Assembly: GCF_016086655.4 (NCBI RefSeq)
Contig: NC_052137.2
Span: forward strand, 38,770,007 to 38,834,006
DNA: 64,000 bases
Direction of reading: 5' to 3'
DNA from: Lepeophtheirus salmonis
Taxonomy: Eukaryota > Arthropoda > Copepoda > Siphonostomatoida > Caligidae
Shown: piece by piece, positions 35,930 through 47,577 of the stretch
Layout: each line of letters begins with the position of its first letter
How positions within the stretch are numbered: the first letter of the stretch is position 1
Translations under genes and position numbers: made by a program
Notes under the pieces: model-generated
The model's input: only the letters and a program-made list of their open reading frames with translations
Told to the model about the DNA's origin: nothing
Database searches by the model: none

Positions 35930-36830
35930 AATTGTTGATGATATCAACAAGAAGAACAATTACAATGTCACCAAGAACCTGTAAGATCTTCCTCGGAATA
36001 AGAGGTCAAGTTCAGTACGCAAAGAAGAAAACATCAGTGCAGTTAATAGCAAAATTGAAGCTGCTCCCGTTGTAACATCTGTCAGATTACCAGGAAGTTA
36101 TATATTGATATAAAGGACAGGAGTCACATTGTGAGGCATGAAATAGTCCTCAAATCAAGAGCCTTTACCAAAGTTCAAGGACTGACATCCCAACAACCTT
36201 AGAAATGACTTGATGGATGTAAGAAAATTCTCAACAAACTGAAAAGAGGCCAAAGTCGTGTTTTGTTATTCTCTGATTAAAAAAGATTTAATATTGATGC
36301 AGTGTCAAACTCAAGAAGCACAGGATATATCTCCAAGGGAAGGGAAGATATGGAGGCATATATTTGTTATGTTGGGACGATAAAAATCCCTGTTTCTGCC
36401 ATGATGTTGGGTATTGTAGGTTTTGACGTAAATATGTTTCCACCATTTTGGACAAAGGCGACAGTTGACACCACACAGTACAAGAGCATGCTGACCCATA
36501 AGGTCTTTCTTACACTTAGCAGAACCTAGGGATTGGTAATTGATGCAAGACTCAAGATGGGGCTCCATGTCATACAAGTAAAACAATTAGGATCTAATGG
36601 ATTTTAGTCCAAAGATCCTTGGTCCCCTAATTGACCATACGTGAATCCCTTGGATTACTTTATGTAGAGGTCCGTGTAGTAGGACTGGGCAGCCTGCCAC
36701 CCCAATGTCGATGCCCTAAAGACAACATTGAAATACTTTTGAGTCATTTTTAGTTCCCGTAGTGAGCCTTGTATTGCTGACAAGGGAGGAATTTTTGAGA
36801 AATATTCCAAGAGGAACAATTGAAAAAAAT
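35930..36830 (+). pseudogene. Nearly full-length but frameshifted Tc1/mariner transposase
   Basis: This is the longest transposase relic here. Recognisable in order on the plus strand are NKKNNYNVTKNL (35950), VNSKIEAAPV (about 36035), an open block from 36302 with SNSRSTGYISKGREDMEA and SAMMLGIVGFDVNMFPPFW, then NPLDYFM and HPNVDALKTTLKYF near 36650-36740. The FSDEK block is decayed. Multiple stops and frameshifts make it inactive. It is flanked on both sides by GGACCGGTCC/TCGGTCTGGAT-type repeat sequence, as if inserted into an older repeat. Confidence 0.72.
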
Positions 36831-36964
36831 ATTTTTGGTAATTTTTTAAAAATTAATTGCATTATTTTTTCTGAATACTTGTTTTTGTATGATTTTTTTT
36901 GCCACTGACTTTTGGGGGCAGTCTTTAAATCACGACAAGGGATAAAATTGGTATAAACATTATG

Positions 36965-37115
36965 CTCACGATTTGAAGACGAGTCAATTTCGCTCTACGT
37001 ACACTCAAAGATCGCGGCCTGGACCGAAATATCGGACCAAATCCCCCAAGAAAAAATCACTTAAAACCGAATCGAAAAAAAAAAAAAATCAGTCTTGGAC
37101 AGAGTCTCAATACTA
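36965..37115. repeat. R8-type sequence flanking the Tc1 relic, right side
   Basis: CCTGGACCGAAATATCGGACC, an A14 run and GACAGAGTCTCAATACTATT occur here; the last is the inverse of the R8 start at 21380. With the left flank it indicates a Tc1 element inserted into an R8 copy. Confidence 0.45.
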
Positions 37116-39230
37116 TTAAATACTTTATCATTCACTTTTCCATTGAGCAATAATTAAAGAACTACCTGTTCCAACACGTTTTTCCTAGACTGTTTTTGTG
37201 TTTTTTCCTGCTATTTTTGTATGGATAAAAATAATATATATATATATTGTAAAAGAAAAAAATATTTTCTCTTCCTTTTCCTTACAAATACAGTTTTGAT
37301 CTTAATCGTATCTTAATTGTATTTGTCAGCAAAACTCAATTAGGACAATCATGAGAAAATCGGTGTTTCATAGTGCATTTTTAAAGGGGAAACTAAGAAA
37401 CTCATTATTATTGGACTTTTCAACGAGAAAAAACACGTTCAACCATGTATGGGAATGATTATTATACCCATTGGTATTTTTTTATGTTTCAAATGTTAAT
37501 TTTATGATTAGTTCATTTATTATTTTAGTGGCCAAACATCTACACACTAAGTAGAGCCATATAATTATATCTTCCATGTAATTTTAATAAATTTGAAAAA
37601 TATGCGAGTCATTGTGTTCGTGCCAAGACAATTTCAGTTTCCAATTGAGGTATTGTAAATTAAAAAGGAAGAGAGGCAAAAAGAGGGAATTCGTGTCAGG
37701 TCAAATTGGAACATAGTATATATTGCATACCTTTGTGTCTATGTAGATTTGTAGAATGATTGTCATTATATATATGTATTCAAAAGCTGTTATATTTGAA
37801 AAACTTGGAGCTGTTTGTAGCAAACATTGAAATCAAAGTGCTATGTGTAGGAATAAAATGAAAAATGATGATGGTACTTAGCTTGAAAATGAGACACGCA
37901 TACCTTGGATCACGCAGATTGTTCTATTTATAAAAAAGAGGAACCCTCCGTTAGGGATCATCCTGTTTTTTAAACAGTTCGTAAACTGGATTCAAATTCC
38001 CCCTAAAATAAATGTATGATGACATAATACACAGTCGACATAGACGTAAAGTTAGATAATTTAAATTTGTATTATTTAAATACAAATTGAATCCATTTTG
38101 TATATTAAAATATTAATTAAAGGGCTAAAATACTGTTATAAGTTCAAGACACGAATAAACAAGATATATTAAAAATAAAATATGTACAATTATGATAAGG
38201 TTGCGTATGAAATATCTATAACAAAACGACTAAAGAACCAGATAGAAGCGTTATTAATTTATAAATTCACCTAATCTTGATGACAAAATATATGAATAAT
38301 TCTTAGAACCGACATTATTACCACAAATAAAGTTGTACATATTTTCACTGGCATTTCTGGAGCATCCTAAAATATTTTGGCGGCAATATGTAATTTAAAC
38401 GGTATTAAAAACAGTGGATAAAATTTGGGGTACAGATTGTCACAGTTCACTAACGAATGGTTATTAAGAAAATCATTCATAAAAGGGCTTTAAACGCCTT
38501 TTTTCAAAAAATAGTATCACCCCATTGAGAAATTACCTAAACACACTTAAGAAATAAGTGGAGGAAAACACGCAAGGAAAGAATTTGCATGAATTACACC
38601 CAATTAAAATCTCACAAAGTAGGGAAGAAATGCGTTTAATTTCACAGTGAAAATAAACAAAAAAAAAAAGAAGAGTTTTTGGGATGAACTAATCTTATAT
38701 TTTTTTTCTTCTTGTCTCTGTATAACTTTCATTGTTCACACATCGATAGATTTTATCAATTGTAATTAATCTTTGCTACAAAAAACATGATTGATACATT
38801 TAATAATTGGATTGAAACATAGATATACGCAGGCAGTTAAACGAGGTTATATTAATTAAGAATTACACCTGGTAACGTTCCCAGATAGGAAGACGCACAA
38901 TGTATTATAGCTTTTTAATTATATCCTCTCCACATAAAAAAAAGTGGTTGGAGCGGAAAGTATCAGTTATAATCATTAATAAAGTAATAAATGCTTCGTC
39001 ATCATCCCTTCAAATCACTCTGTATTTTTAGTAAAATTATCTTTGACGTCATTCTTTAATGAGGAAACAGATTTGCAAAATCAATGTAACTAGATATTAG
39101 TGATGGGAAGATTAATTGGAATTGGAGAATTGGGTGTTTTCCTGGAATTGGCATCGAGGAAAGTAATGTTTCATTTGTGACTCCGATTCTTATTTAACTA
39201 TTAAATATTTCTATTCTAGGTTATGTAAAA
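37116..39230. other. No gene seen
   Basis: 2.1 kb of AT-rich sequence without an open frame of 60 codons or a repeat shared with the rest of the window. This is one of the few stretches not obviously built of mobile elements. Confidence 0.55.
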
Positions 39231-39234
39231 AAAT

Positions 39235-39739
39235 AGCTCCCTTCAAAACTAAAGAATTTTTGCTTTTCATAAGAAAATTAGATACTGGAATTTTTTTTAA
39301 ACAATTTAGTATTGGAATATTTTTCCAAGCAATTCAATATTCGAATTTAAATTAAATTTCAAAAAATGTAAGTTTGTGTGAATAACTATGTAATTTTTAA
39401 ATTTTTTTACGATATTTTTTTTCCATTTTTTAAACAGTTGGGAATTTTTGGATTTTTTTTCCAAAAAATTAAATATTTGAATTTTTTTCCAAAAAACAGT
39501 TTTGGATTTTGGAAATTTTTCTTCAAAATAAAACTGATTTATTGAAAATAGCCATGTGTTTTGTAATTTTTTTCCCCATAAATTAAATTTTTTGTGAATA
39601 GTTGTAAATTTTCAAAAAATTAATATTTATTAAATTAATTTTCCATTTTTTTCCCAAATCATTTCAATTTTGTATTAAAAAAAAAAAAACCAAAACCCAA
39701 ACCCCGCTCCCCTAAAATATAATCCTGTGGACGGCCTTA
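39235..39739 (+). mobile_element. CAGGGGCGTCC-ended MITE, copy F, 5' end decayed
   Basis: The right end is clear (ATAATCCTGTGGACGGCCTTA). The left G-rich patch is missing, so the start is approximate; recognisable sequence begins near CTCCCTTCAAAACTAAAG. The interior has many TGTGNATTTT/CCAAAAAATT units. Confidence 0.6.
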
Positions 39740-40154
39740 ATAGTAAAATTGTATTTTTGAACTGTTATTTAAAATATTATAGAATCGGAGTCGATATAGG
39801 TAATTTTTACAACAACTGCATTGGAGTATTGGGTTTTTTTTTTGAAAAGTTCCATCACTTCTAAATCCACATAAAAAATTAAAAAAAAAAAAATAGAAAC
39901 CGAAAATCACCATGGTATCTCTGACTAATCGACTATTTGTATAATGTTTTTAGGAGAGCAGCAAAGCTATAATTAAGTTTTATTATATTATCTACATGCT
40001 GCCCTGAGAGGAGGGAAATTCACAGCTGTCTAACTCCTATATCAAACAAGGATATATGTAGGGAGTAATTAATTTGTTATTGATCCTCAATTCTGATCCG
40101 AGTCCAACAGGTACTTACACTTATAATCCATGATGCTAATTCCATGCAACAAAA

Positions 40155-40945
40155 TTTAGCCGGCCCGTTTTTTTGGAGTTGACAATCCGAAGAGTGTTTT
40201 TTCTTTTCCTAAGCTGTTATCATTATTATTTAATTCCTGAGGAGTTAACTTCCTTTCTTACTAGATACAAGATTCGTGCTTTACGTTAACCCTTGTCCGA
40301 CCGTCTGGTACAAGCGAATTGTTCTCTTTGACAGGTTAATATAGTGTATATGCTGTCCGAATGCACAAGTGGTCCTAATCCATGCACACTATATAAGTTT
40401 TAAGATGTGACACAGTTTTATTATCGTACAATCATTTGTTTATGCTATATATTTATATTTGAAGCCATTATTTCCTGTTTATAACCCTTGCGGTGTCGCG
40501 AAGTACAACTTTTCAAATTGAGAGGTACAAATATTTCCTACAACATGCCCAATAAGAAAAGTTAATGTAAACCCCTGAAAATACAAGCTATCATTGATAT
40601 ATATCAAACCCAATAGAATATTTGCACAGCATACTCCTAAAAGACGGAAATTAACCCTCAGAATTTCTTGGGGAGATATAATTATATTGGTGGACTCAAA
40701 GTAGAATGGAGGATTGACATTAAGGTATGTCTTACGAATGCCCTTGTTTATTCTCTTCTTCCTCGTTATAGCTGCTCTTAGGTAATCTAATGAAACGTCA
40801 TGACGACTAAGCTGCTTTGCTCGTAAACATGCATCAAATTGTCAGGGTTACAATATTCGACCCAAAATGCCAACAATTTTCATCAATATTTCCAACTCAC
40901 CAACAATTACCGTCTTACTCTTCGTCGCACAGACACTCAAAGTTT
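40155..40945 (+). repeat. Dispersed repeat R6, copy 3, with an insertion
   Basis: Similarity to 24600-25170 runs from about 40155 to 40284 and resumes at about 40618 (CATACTCCTAAAAGACGG) to 40945. The ~330 bp between, 40285-40617, is foreign to R6 and starts with a ~105-bp block found inverted at 52375-52485. The 94-codon frame at 40817-41101 is not conserved between copies. Confidence 0.58.
40285..40395 (+). repeat. ~105-bp repeat R7, copy 1
   Basis: CTTGTCCGACCGTCTGGTAC, GAATTGTTCTCTTTGACAGG, GTGTATATGCTGTCCGAATG occur here and, inverted and in the same order, at 52375-52485. It lies at the left edge of the insertion in R6 copy 3, so it may be one end of that inserted element. Confidence 0.6.
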
Positions 40946-41954
40946 CTCTTTAAATTCATTTATTATTTACTCAAGAATGATGATAGCTTTAGAAAAAAAA
41001 AACACTTAATGTTGCCAACAATAAACAACTTACACACTAAGAAAAACTCCAGATTTTCAGCCCTACTGATATCCTTTTGTTTTCACTTGATTTCTCAATA
41101 ATTAGAACAAGTAATTGCATGTATATATACCTATACAGAGAGAGAAAGTCTTCTAGATGCCTTAATTTGATATTTACACAAGGCAAAAGACATTTTACGA
41201 ATAATTTATTACTTTAATAATATCTTCTATGATTCGTTTTAAAAAAAAGTATATAATTCCAATCCATATGTTTATTGAAGATATTTTTTTTTGTAATGTC
41301 ACGTTATACATAATATGCACACATACGTAACATAAATCTAACTCAAAAAATATAATACATAAAAAAGAATAATAATATGCTAGGAAGAAGATAGCAAGTA
41401 ACTAATTTTCTAAAGATAAACGTGATCCGACATCCAGTACATAAAAAAAAAACGATAAAAAGGGATTTCAAAAAGTGACTATATCAAGACTAAGATAAAG
41501 AGCTACTGGAGTACTGATATGTTTAAAAAGTGCTAAACTAATTTGGTACTTAAATTACAACTATGTCATAAAGACATATACTCACCAAGACGCGTAACCC
41601 CTGAAATATTGGATGATCCTTCCACCCACTCCAAACAAAACTGTTATTTATAAAACTAGCAAGAAGGATAATTGTCTTTACTGAAAAAGTTAATAACTAG
41701 CTCCTTACAAAAAAAAAAAGAATATCACCGAGCATCCTTATAAATGGATTTGATTGGCTCTTAATAATTTTTTTGTTTTATATTTTTAGTAAAAAAAGTA
41801 TCAAAAACTACCCAAATACTGATAACTATTTTGGTACTTTGAGTTGTAAATACCATAAAATAGAGAGTGGGGAAACCAAAACTTGCAAAAGTATTTAATT
41901 ATTGTGTTTTTATCCCCATTACTTTGAGTTACATGCTTTCATTCTGCAACCAAA

Positions 41955-42460
41955 GACAGCTGAAACAAAGATAAACAATGCAAAGCTTTTACAATCTCCT
42001 CTGCATGGGTATCAGTACTGAAAAAACTGCATAGACCCTCGGTATCTCAATCCACACTGCCTACAACATCGAAAAGTCCATAAAGGAGGACCCCTTCTAT
42101 ACAGCAAATAATAACTATAACTTTATTACAATATGGCTCACTTTTGGCCTGCCTCCATGTGGCCTTCCTCCAGCCCTTGCCCCAACACCCTAGACTTTGC
42201 AGTTTGGGGTTTCTTCAAGAAGAATTTCTGTTACAACTCTCCTCCAAATTAGGATTTCCTCCCAACTGCCATCATGACAGCGTGGTACGCCATATATACG
42301 CCCAACGTTGTAAAAAGATGCCATACTGTTTGTCGCCTTTGTTGTTTTTATAGGAGGACATATTGAATAAAAGATATTGCTACACATAGTATTTAAATAT
42401 AACACAAATTGGTTTTGAGTTGTTGATTCTCTAATCCATAAAAAACACGTTTTACTTAAT
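41955..42460 (+). pseudogene. Tc1-like family X copy 1, C-terminal transposase relic
   Basis: The plus strand around 42125-42360 encodes FWPASMWPSSSP and LDFAVWGFF, the SPDLNPLDFAVW region of a Tc1/mariner transposase, then a decayed C-terminus ending near AGGAGGACATATTGAATAAA. The 3' terminal sequence (AAATTGGTTTTGAGTTGTTG to AACACGTTTT) is shared, inverted, with sites at about 44550-44600 and 49870-49920. The 5' end (AGACAGCTGAAACAAAGAT) matches, inverted, sequence near 50375. Boundaries are approximate. Confidence 0.6.
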
Positions 42461-42686
42461 ATAATCATGATACTGCAAGTTTCGAGATACGAGGTGGATT
42501 CTGAAGAAAGATTTGCATTGTCAAATAAGCTGGGGGAGTTTTCAACAAAACGGGGGCACCCGTTTCAAGTTTCAATGTTGTGACTTACCGGCTCGGTCCA
42601 GGGAGACTTTAAATTCGCAATGACAAGGTATTACACCAATAATAATGTTTGTATATTAATAGGCTAATAATTATATGTATATACAA

Positions 42687-43105
42687 TACAGGTGTGTGCG
42701 TCTAAAACTGAACACTCCTTTAAATTTTACGGCTTGAGGGCTGGAAGAGGGGTTCTCTTGTAGACCTTAAGGTCAAGATCTTTCTTAACTAGCCGGTCCA
42801 TGGTCCTTCTGCCTACGTTGAACTCTTTGGAGAGGCCGGTGACGGTGACCTTGCCTCTCTTGTTCTCGACAGACTTTTTCACGGCAGCAACCATTTCGTC
42901 CGACATTCGAGGCCTTAACTTAGATCTTGTAGTCACCTCAGGAGTCCCTTTGGCTACCACTCTGTAAACGGTGGTGTGGCTACAGTTCAGAACCTTGGCA
43001 ATTTCAGTGGGAGTTTTTCCCCGCGTGGAAAGCTCCAAAATTGCAAAATTCAAAGCTATTCACAAAAATTTTAAATTTTTTGGAAAAAAATTGGACACAC
43101 CTGTA
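42687..43105 (-). mobile_element. Truncated Tc1-like element, helix-turn-helix only, fused to MITE sequence
   Basis: Short inverted ends TACAGGTGTGTGCG (42687) and the inverse of TACAGGTGTGTCC (43105) bracket 419 bp. The minus strand 43053-42727 is a clean 108-codon frame of the paired-type DNA-binding region: ILELSTRGKTPTEIAKVLNC, TVYRVVAKGTPEVT, RRTMDRLVKKDLDLKVYKRT, then a stop. The catalytic domain is absent. The frame opens with TTG, not ATG, and a stop lies immediately upstream, because the normal 5' end is replaced by MITE-family sequence (TTTTTGTGAATAGCTTTG). The next in-frame Met is at MSDEM. Confidence 0.72.
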
Positions 43106-43514
43106 TGTTACACCATGTAATACTAAATTAAGTTTTTTTGCAAGAAAATTCAAAACTCCGTAGCTACTCACAGTTAAATTTTTTGGAAAAAAAAATTGGT
43201 GGTGGAAAATTTTCATTTATTAATTTTTGGAAAAAAAATTAAAAATCCTCAGTTATTCACAAACAAATTCAATAATTTAATCTTTTGGAAAAAAATTCAA
43301 AAATCTACAACTGTTCACATTAAGCTTCAATAAATTAATTTTAAATGATGCATTTTTTTCAAAAAAATTTCAAAAATTCAATCTTAAATATTTTTTTTTT
43401 TGCTCTGTTGTATAATTTGCCCGAATGACGGAATTTTTTTCTTGTAAATAGCAAAGATTCCTTAATTGGGGAGGGGGGCTACACCCCTCCATCCCACACC
43501 CTGTGGAGCCCCTG
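43045..43514 (-). mobile_element. CAGGGGCGTCC-ended MITE, copy G, reversed and fused to a Tc1 relic
   Basis: The right end (CCTGTGGAGCCCCTG) and the adjacent G-rich patch are the family's left end in reverse. Reverse-complement units (CAGCTATTCACAAAAATT, TTTTTTGGAAAAAAA) run leftward to about 43045, where the sequence passes directly into the N-terminal coding region of a Tc1-like transposase. The outer left terminus of this copy is missing. Confidence 0.6.
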
Positions 43515-43519
43515 CAATT

Positions 43520-44360
43520 GTTATATTATCTGAGGAGCATTTATTGTTCGATAATTACAACTCTTTGCCCAAACACATGTATACTTTTCATCCAACAAAA
43601 AAAGAAAAGAAAGAAGAGTCTACCATTTACAACCACCCAAAAAAAGTTGTTAAAATCCTTCATACATATAATTTTATGTTAATTATAATCCGCTTGTATA
43701 CATAAATAACAACTGCCATCCCATGTCTGGGTTTGCTAAGATTTTAAATAATATCCATAAGTTTTCCTTCTTTTTTCTTCTACTAACAATCTTTTCTTTT
43801 TTAATATTACCTATAATTTTTGAAAAAAGATGCTTATTTTTATGCGTGAATATATGGTTATTATGATTTTTTTGATCTTTTTTATTTTTGGAGAATAAAA
43901 AAAAACATCTTCAAAATTGACAATGAGTACGTCTCTTCCCTCTCCTAAGATTCTTCTTCATATGAAAAGACATCAGCCATATTTTATTATGAATTCAATG
44001 ATGACATTTATTGATGAAGGGACTTGAACATTTTCTTTCTTTGTATTTGTGTTTTTTGTTTTTTTAAGATTTTTAGAGAAGAAAGATATGTCTCTCATCA
44101 GAGGATGAGTTAAAAATAACTAAAGTTTTTCATATAATTCTTTAATTAACAAAATAAATATTTATACGGATAATTTAATTTTTAATCAAGGACTAAAAAA
44201 AAAAGAAAACGACATTATGGCTCATTATTATATATTAGTATAGGAGAATCTGTTGTTTGTCATTAAGTCATACCTAATATACCTAAATAGATCACATGTA
44301 GGTGAATGCCTACTTAATGTAATAGAGAAGGAAATGAAAATATATGTTAGAGTGAGACGT
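43520..44360. other. No gene seen
   Basis: AT-rich, with A-rich and T-rich runs. The minus-strand frame 44494-44228 is produced by the 100-bp tandem duplication. Confidence 0.5.
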
Positions 44361-44561
44361 GTGACCATCAAACTCTGAAATTTGGATGGAACAATCATAA
44401 TTTGTTTACTGGACCGACAGGCAGAATAGAAGCATAACTTAATTACAAAAACGTGATCTTGTGACCAACAAACTCTGAAATTTGGACGGAACAATCATAA
44501 TTTGTTTATTAGACCGACAGGCAGAATAAACAGCATAACTTAATTACAAAAACGTGATCTT
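44361..44561. repeat. 100-bp tandem duplication
   Basis: Copy 1 (44361-44460) and copy 2 (44461-44561) both run GTGACCANCAAACTCTGAAA through GACCGACAGGCAGAATA to AAAAACGTGATCTT, with about 5% differences. Copy 2 continues into TTATGGACTCAAG and ACAACTCAAAACCAATTT, the terminal sequence of Tc1 family X. Confidence 0.88.
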
Positions 44562-44767
44562 TATGGACTCAAGAAACGACAACTCAAAACCAATTTATTG
44601 TATGTTTAAATATATGAGCGGATACTTGGCTTAAAATATTTTTGCCGGAGGACATTTGGCCGAAAAAGAATATTTTATATATTGATTTATGGGATTGCAT
44701 ATTTTAATTCCATTTAAAATGGTAATATGAGAAATAGCAATTTTTTATATGCGATATATGTCACATC

Positions 44768-45099
44768 CAGGGACGTTTGCCGAGGGTGGGCAGTAGGGCT
44801 GTAGCCCCGACCCTTAGATTAGGAAATTTTTTTCAAATCCCCAAAAAAAGAATTTCTGTAATTAGCCCTGATTTTTTCAAATTTTATTTTTAGTGAAGAG
44901 TTAAGAATGTTTGAAATTTTTTTCCAAAAAATTTAATATTTTAATTTTTTTTTCAAAAAATTGTTTCCAGAAATTTGTATTTTGAAACTTTTTCCCAAGA
45001 AATTTAATTTTTCAATTTATTTACTAAAAATTCCAGAAACCAAGCCACCCACCCCACCCAAAAAAAAAAAAAATATATATAATACTGTGGACGCCCCTG
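44768..45099 (+). mobile_element. CAGGGGCGTCC-ended MITE, copy H
   Basis: It begins CAGGGACGTTTGCCGAGG and ends ACTGTGGACGCCCCTG. The flanks ACATC (44763-44767) and ATATC (45100-45104) agree at four of five bases, consistent with a decayed 5-bp duplication. The G-rich patch GGGCTGTAGCCCC at the left and a CCACCCACCCCACCC run near the right end are both present. Confidence 0.75.
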
Positions 45100-45614
45100 A
45101 TATCGGTATATTAATTAGTGTTATTTTGCAGAAAAATATAATTTAGTAATTATATTTGTTAATGAACATTATATTAACACATGACAACCACAGTACCATG
45201 TGATTTAAATGTATGTCAAATCTTAAACTGAAATCGCCGAGACCCTGAAATCTTCCCAGAGAGTTGTTCCAAACTAAAGGTTCCACAATTAACCAAATTG
45301 GAGAATTAGATTGAGTGTCGAATAATTTTTTTTAGAGCCATATCTAGGCATAAACTTTTATTCAATATATAAATGAATTGATGGGATTAAACACTGATAA
45401 ATGAATTTACATTAATATTAGCTTTACAAATAAATGAAGTTTTAGCCGGATAGTCATTCTAAATCGTACATAGGATTAATGTATGTATATAGTTGTAATA
45501 TTTATAGTAATTTGATAAATGCCACATAAGGCAATTATGAAAAAAGAAGGTACCTATTTAAATGTCATTGTATCATATTATAAAAATGTTAATATTTGTT
45601 GAACGACACTAAAA

Positions 45615-45715
45615 GTCACTTGTTATGGTTCTCACAATTTAGCTTGAAATCGATTGGAGATATGAATTCAAAGTCCTGTATATACAGCGCTCAGGGTTCG
45701 AGTCCCTTCAGTGAC
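45615..45715 (+). other. tRNA-like sequence with a B box
   Basis: GGTTCGAGTCCC (45695-45706) fits the Pol III B box, and AGTGAC at 45710-45715 pairs with GTCACT at 45615-45620 as an acceptor stem would. At 101 bases it is too long for a normal tRNA, and no clear anticodon arm is seen. It is more likely a decayed tRNA or a SINE head. Confidence 0.25.
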
Positions 45716-45719
45716 TACG

Positions 45720-45905
45720 TTATGCCAATGGTTTCGTAATCTTTGGACAAGAAATTAGGTTCATAAACAGACGAAGACCATCATTCTCATATTTCTTTTC
45801 CAATTCCAGATAGTTCCAACTACACTGAGTTTTACATATTTCATCCCTTACGTTTCCCATTTCCTTGTTCTCTCCTACGACCCAATCTTTGAGTGCCTCC
45901 CCCAA
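45720..45905 (-). other. 61-codon open frame with coding-like composition, unrecognised
   Basis: The minus strand reads LKDWVVGENKEMGNVRDE, KTQCSWNYLELEKKYENDG and ends KITKPLA. Codon use is less AT-biased than the surroundings and the peptide is mixed-charge rather than low-complexity, so it may be a relic of a gene or mobile element. No domain and no splice sites were identified. Confidence 0.25.
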
Positions 45906-46029
45906 TCCTCTCTGTGGTTTGCCTCACAAGAGCCTATCGCCCTTCTCCTATAAAACAAAGTGGAAATCATTACTTTTGAACAATCCCTATTTATCATTTT
46001 CAGTTGAATTAAAATATGTAAAACGTTGA

Positions 46030-46290
46030 AATTATATATTTAGCTATACTTTTTATTCAATATATCTTTCAACAAACAGATTTTGAAAATGAAGGCTGTG
46101 TCTATAGTGTGCCACACTGACAGTTCGGAGCGATAATGTGTGGCAGACATTCTTCTCTAAGACCCTTCAAACTGCAAAGTAAAGGGGATTGAAGTCATTA
46201 CTGGAGGGGGGGGGGGTTTGGAGGCAGGCCAGAAGCCCATTCATATTGTTTTCTTCCATGCAAGACGGTGTCGTCTTTCTTTGTTGCTTT
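46030..46290 (-). pseudogene. Tc1-like family X copy 2, C-terminal relic
   Basis: The minus strand encodes WASGLPPNPPPSSNDFNP, LYFAV and RVLE, matching the FWPxSxPxPxDFAVWxVLE block of the copy at 41955-42460, then a decayed C-terminus ending ...YIE and TATTGAATAAAAAGTATAG. A C-run of ten at 46208-46217 has disturbed the frame. No termini were recognised. Confidence 0.55.
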
Positions 46291-46853
46291 GTATACAAAC
46301 TAATATAAGTAAAACAACCCTCATGCCCTATTGATTTGATTTGTTACCAACAGACTCATATTCTATGCATACAATGTTTAATTTGGTGTAAGTAATATTG
46401 AAAAAGCTGACTCGTGAACGACAAATTTATTCGTACAAAAAATATCTGATTTATCAAGTACGGATTCATCAATTTAATCCAGGTTTAGTAATGTATACAA
46501 AATAACTGTTTAAAAAAATATGGTTTTTTATGGAAGACAAACTTGACAAGCCTTGGTATAGAATATATTTTTTGCCCAAGGAGGCAAACTTTGTGTGCCA
46601 TTTTTTTAAAGAAGTAAATGAGTCATGTCATACTCAAAACAGATGCATCATTCATTGATCTAAGTGTGAGTACACTGTATAATAATTTTCACAAATTGAA
46701 CTTTTTTTTCCATTCCATCCTTTTTTTTTTTTGATTATATCATATAAAATATCAGAGCAAATATCAAAATTTTTAAGAAGGATACAATGCAGATATTGAA
46801 TATTTGACAACTATATTTAACCCACGTCTAGTCAAAACACATTAAGGTTTTTC

Positions 46854-46869
46854 TCCCGGGATCCCGGGA
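46854..46869. repeat. 16-bp GC-rich perfect palindrome
   Basis: TCCCGGGATCCCGGGA stands out in a region of over 70% AT, followed by AATCCC. Such CCCGGGATCCCGGG blocks can be transposon termini, but no partner was seen. Confidence 0.7.
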
Positions 46870-47577
46870 AATCCCACATTAAATTAGTTCATAATATAAG
46901 TTTCATTTAACCTACCGAGTTCATTTTTGATGATGATAGTTGAGAATTTATGGCCAAAAGCTACCAAATATTTATTTTTTCTTCTTATAATATACTAACG
47001 GTAGTACTTGGCATCGCCCATAACCATTAGATGCCTTCGAACATACAAATTCTGCTTTGATAATATATAAGATAACTGCCAAAAAATCATTTTTCATGAG
47101 CACACCTAAACATAACTACTCTATACTTATATAATTTCATATGTGCTCTGTCCTCAAGAATGAAAGAACAATAATGAAAATTTGAGAAAAACAAATATTA
47201 TGATGGAATGACTGATGAATACTTTAGTCTCTAGAGCGCTTACTAAAAAAATAATAAAGTTCTCTCCGTATGTTAAATATGAAAACCCTGTTAAAGTTGA
47301 TTCATTTTTACCTACCAGGGGTGAATAAATATATTCTGATCTTAACATAGCAGAGAATGCATATGAGTAATGATATACAATAGAGAGCAATGTCAAAAAC
47401 AAAATAGAAACGGTGCTACATATTTGTTGTTACATGCACAAACCTGCAATGTTTTATTAATACGACTACATTGTTATTGCTCAGATCAAAAAATATTTTT
47501 ATGATATATATCATGGAGCACTATACATTCTGTCAAAAAAATACTGGGAATTGGTGAATAAAACACAAATTTCACAT

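Noticed and set aside
36288..36586. Two minus-strand frames of 62 and 91 codons
   Set aside because: Shadows of the plus-strand transposase relic at 35930-36830.
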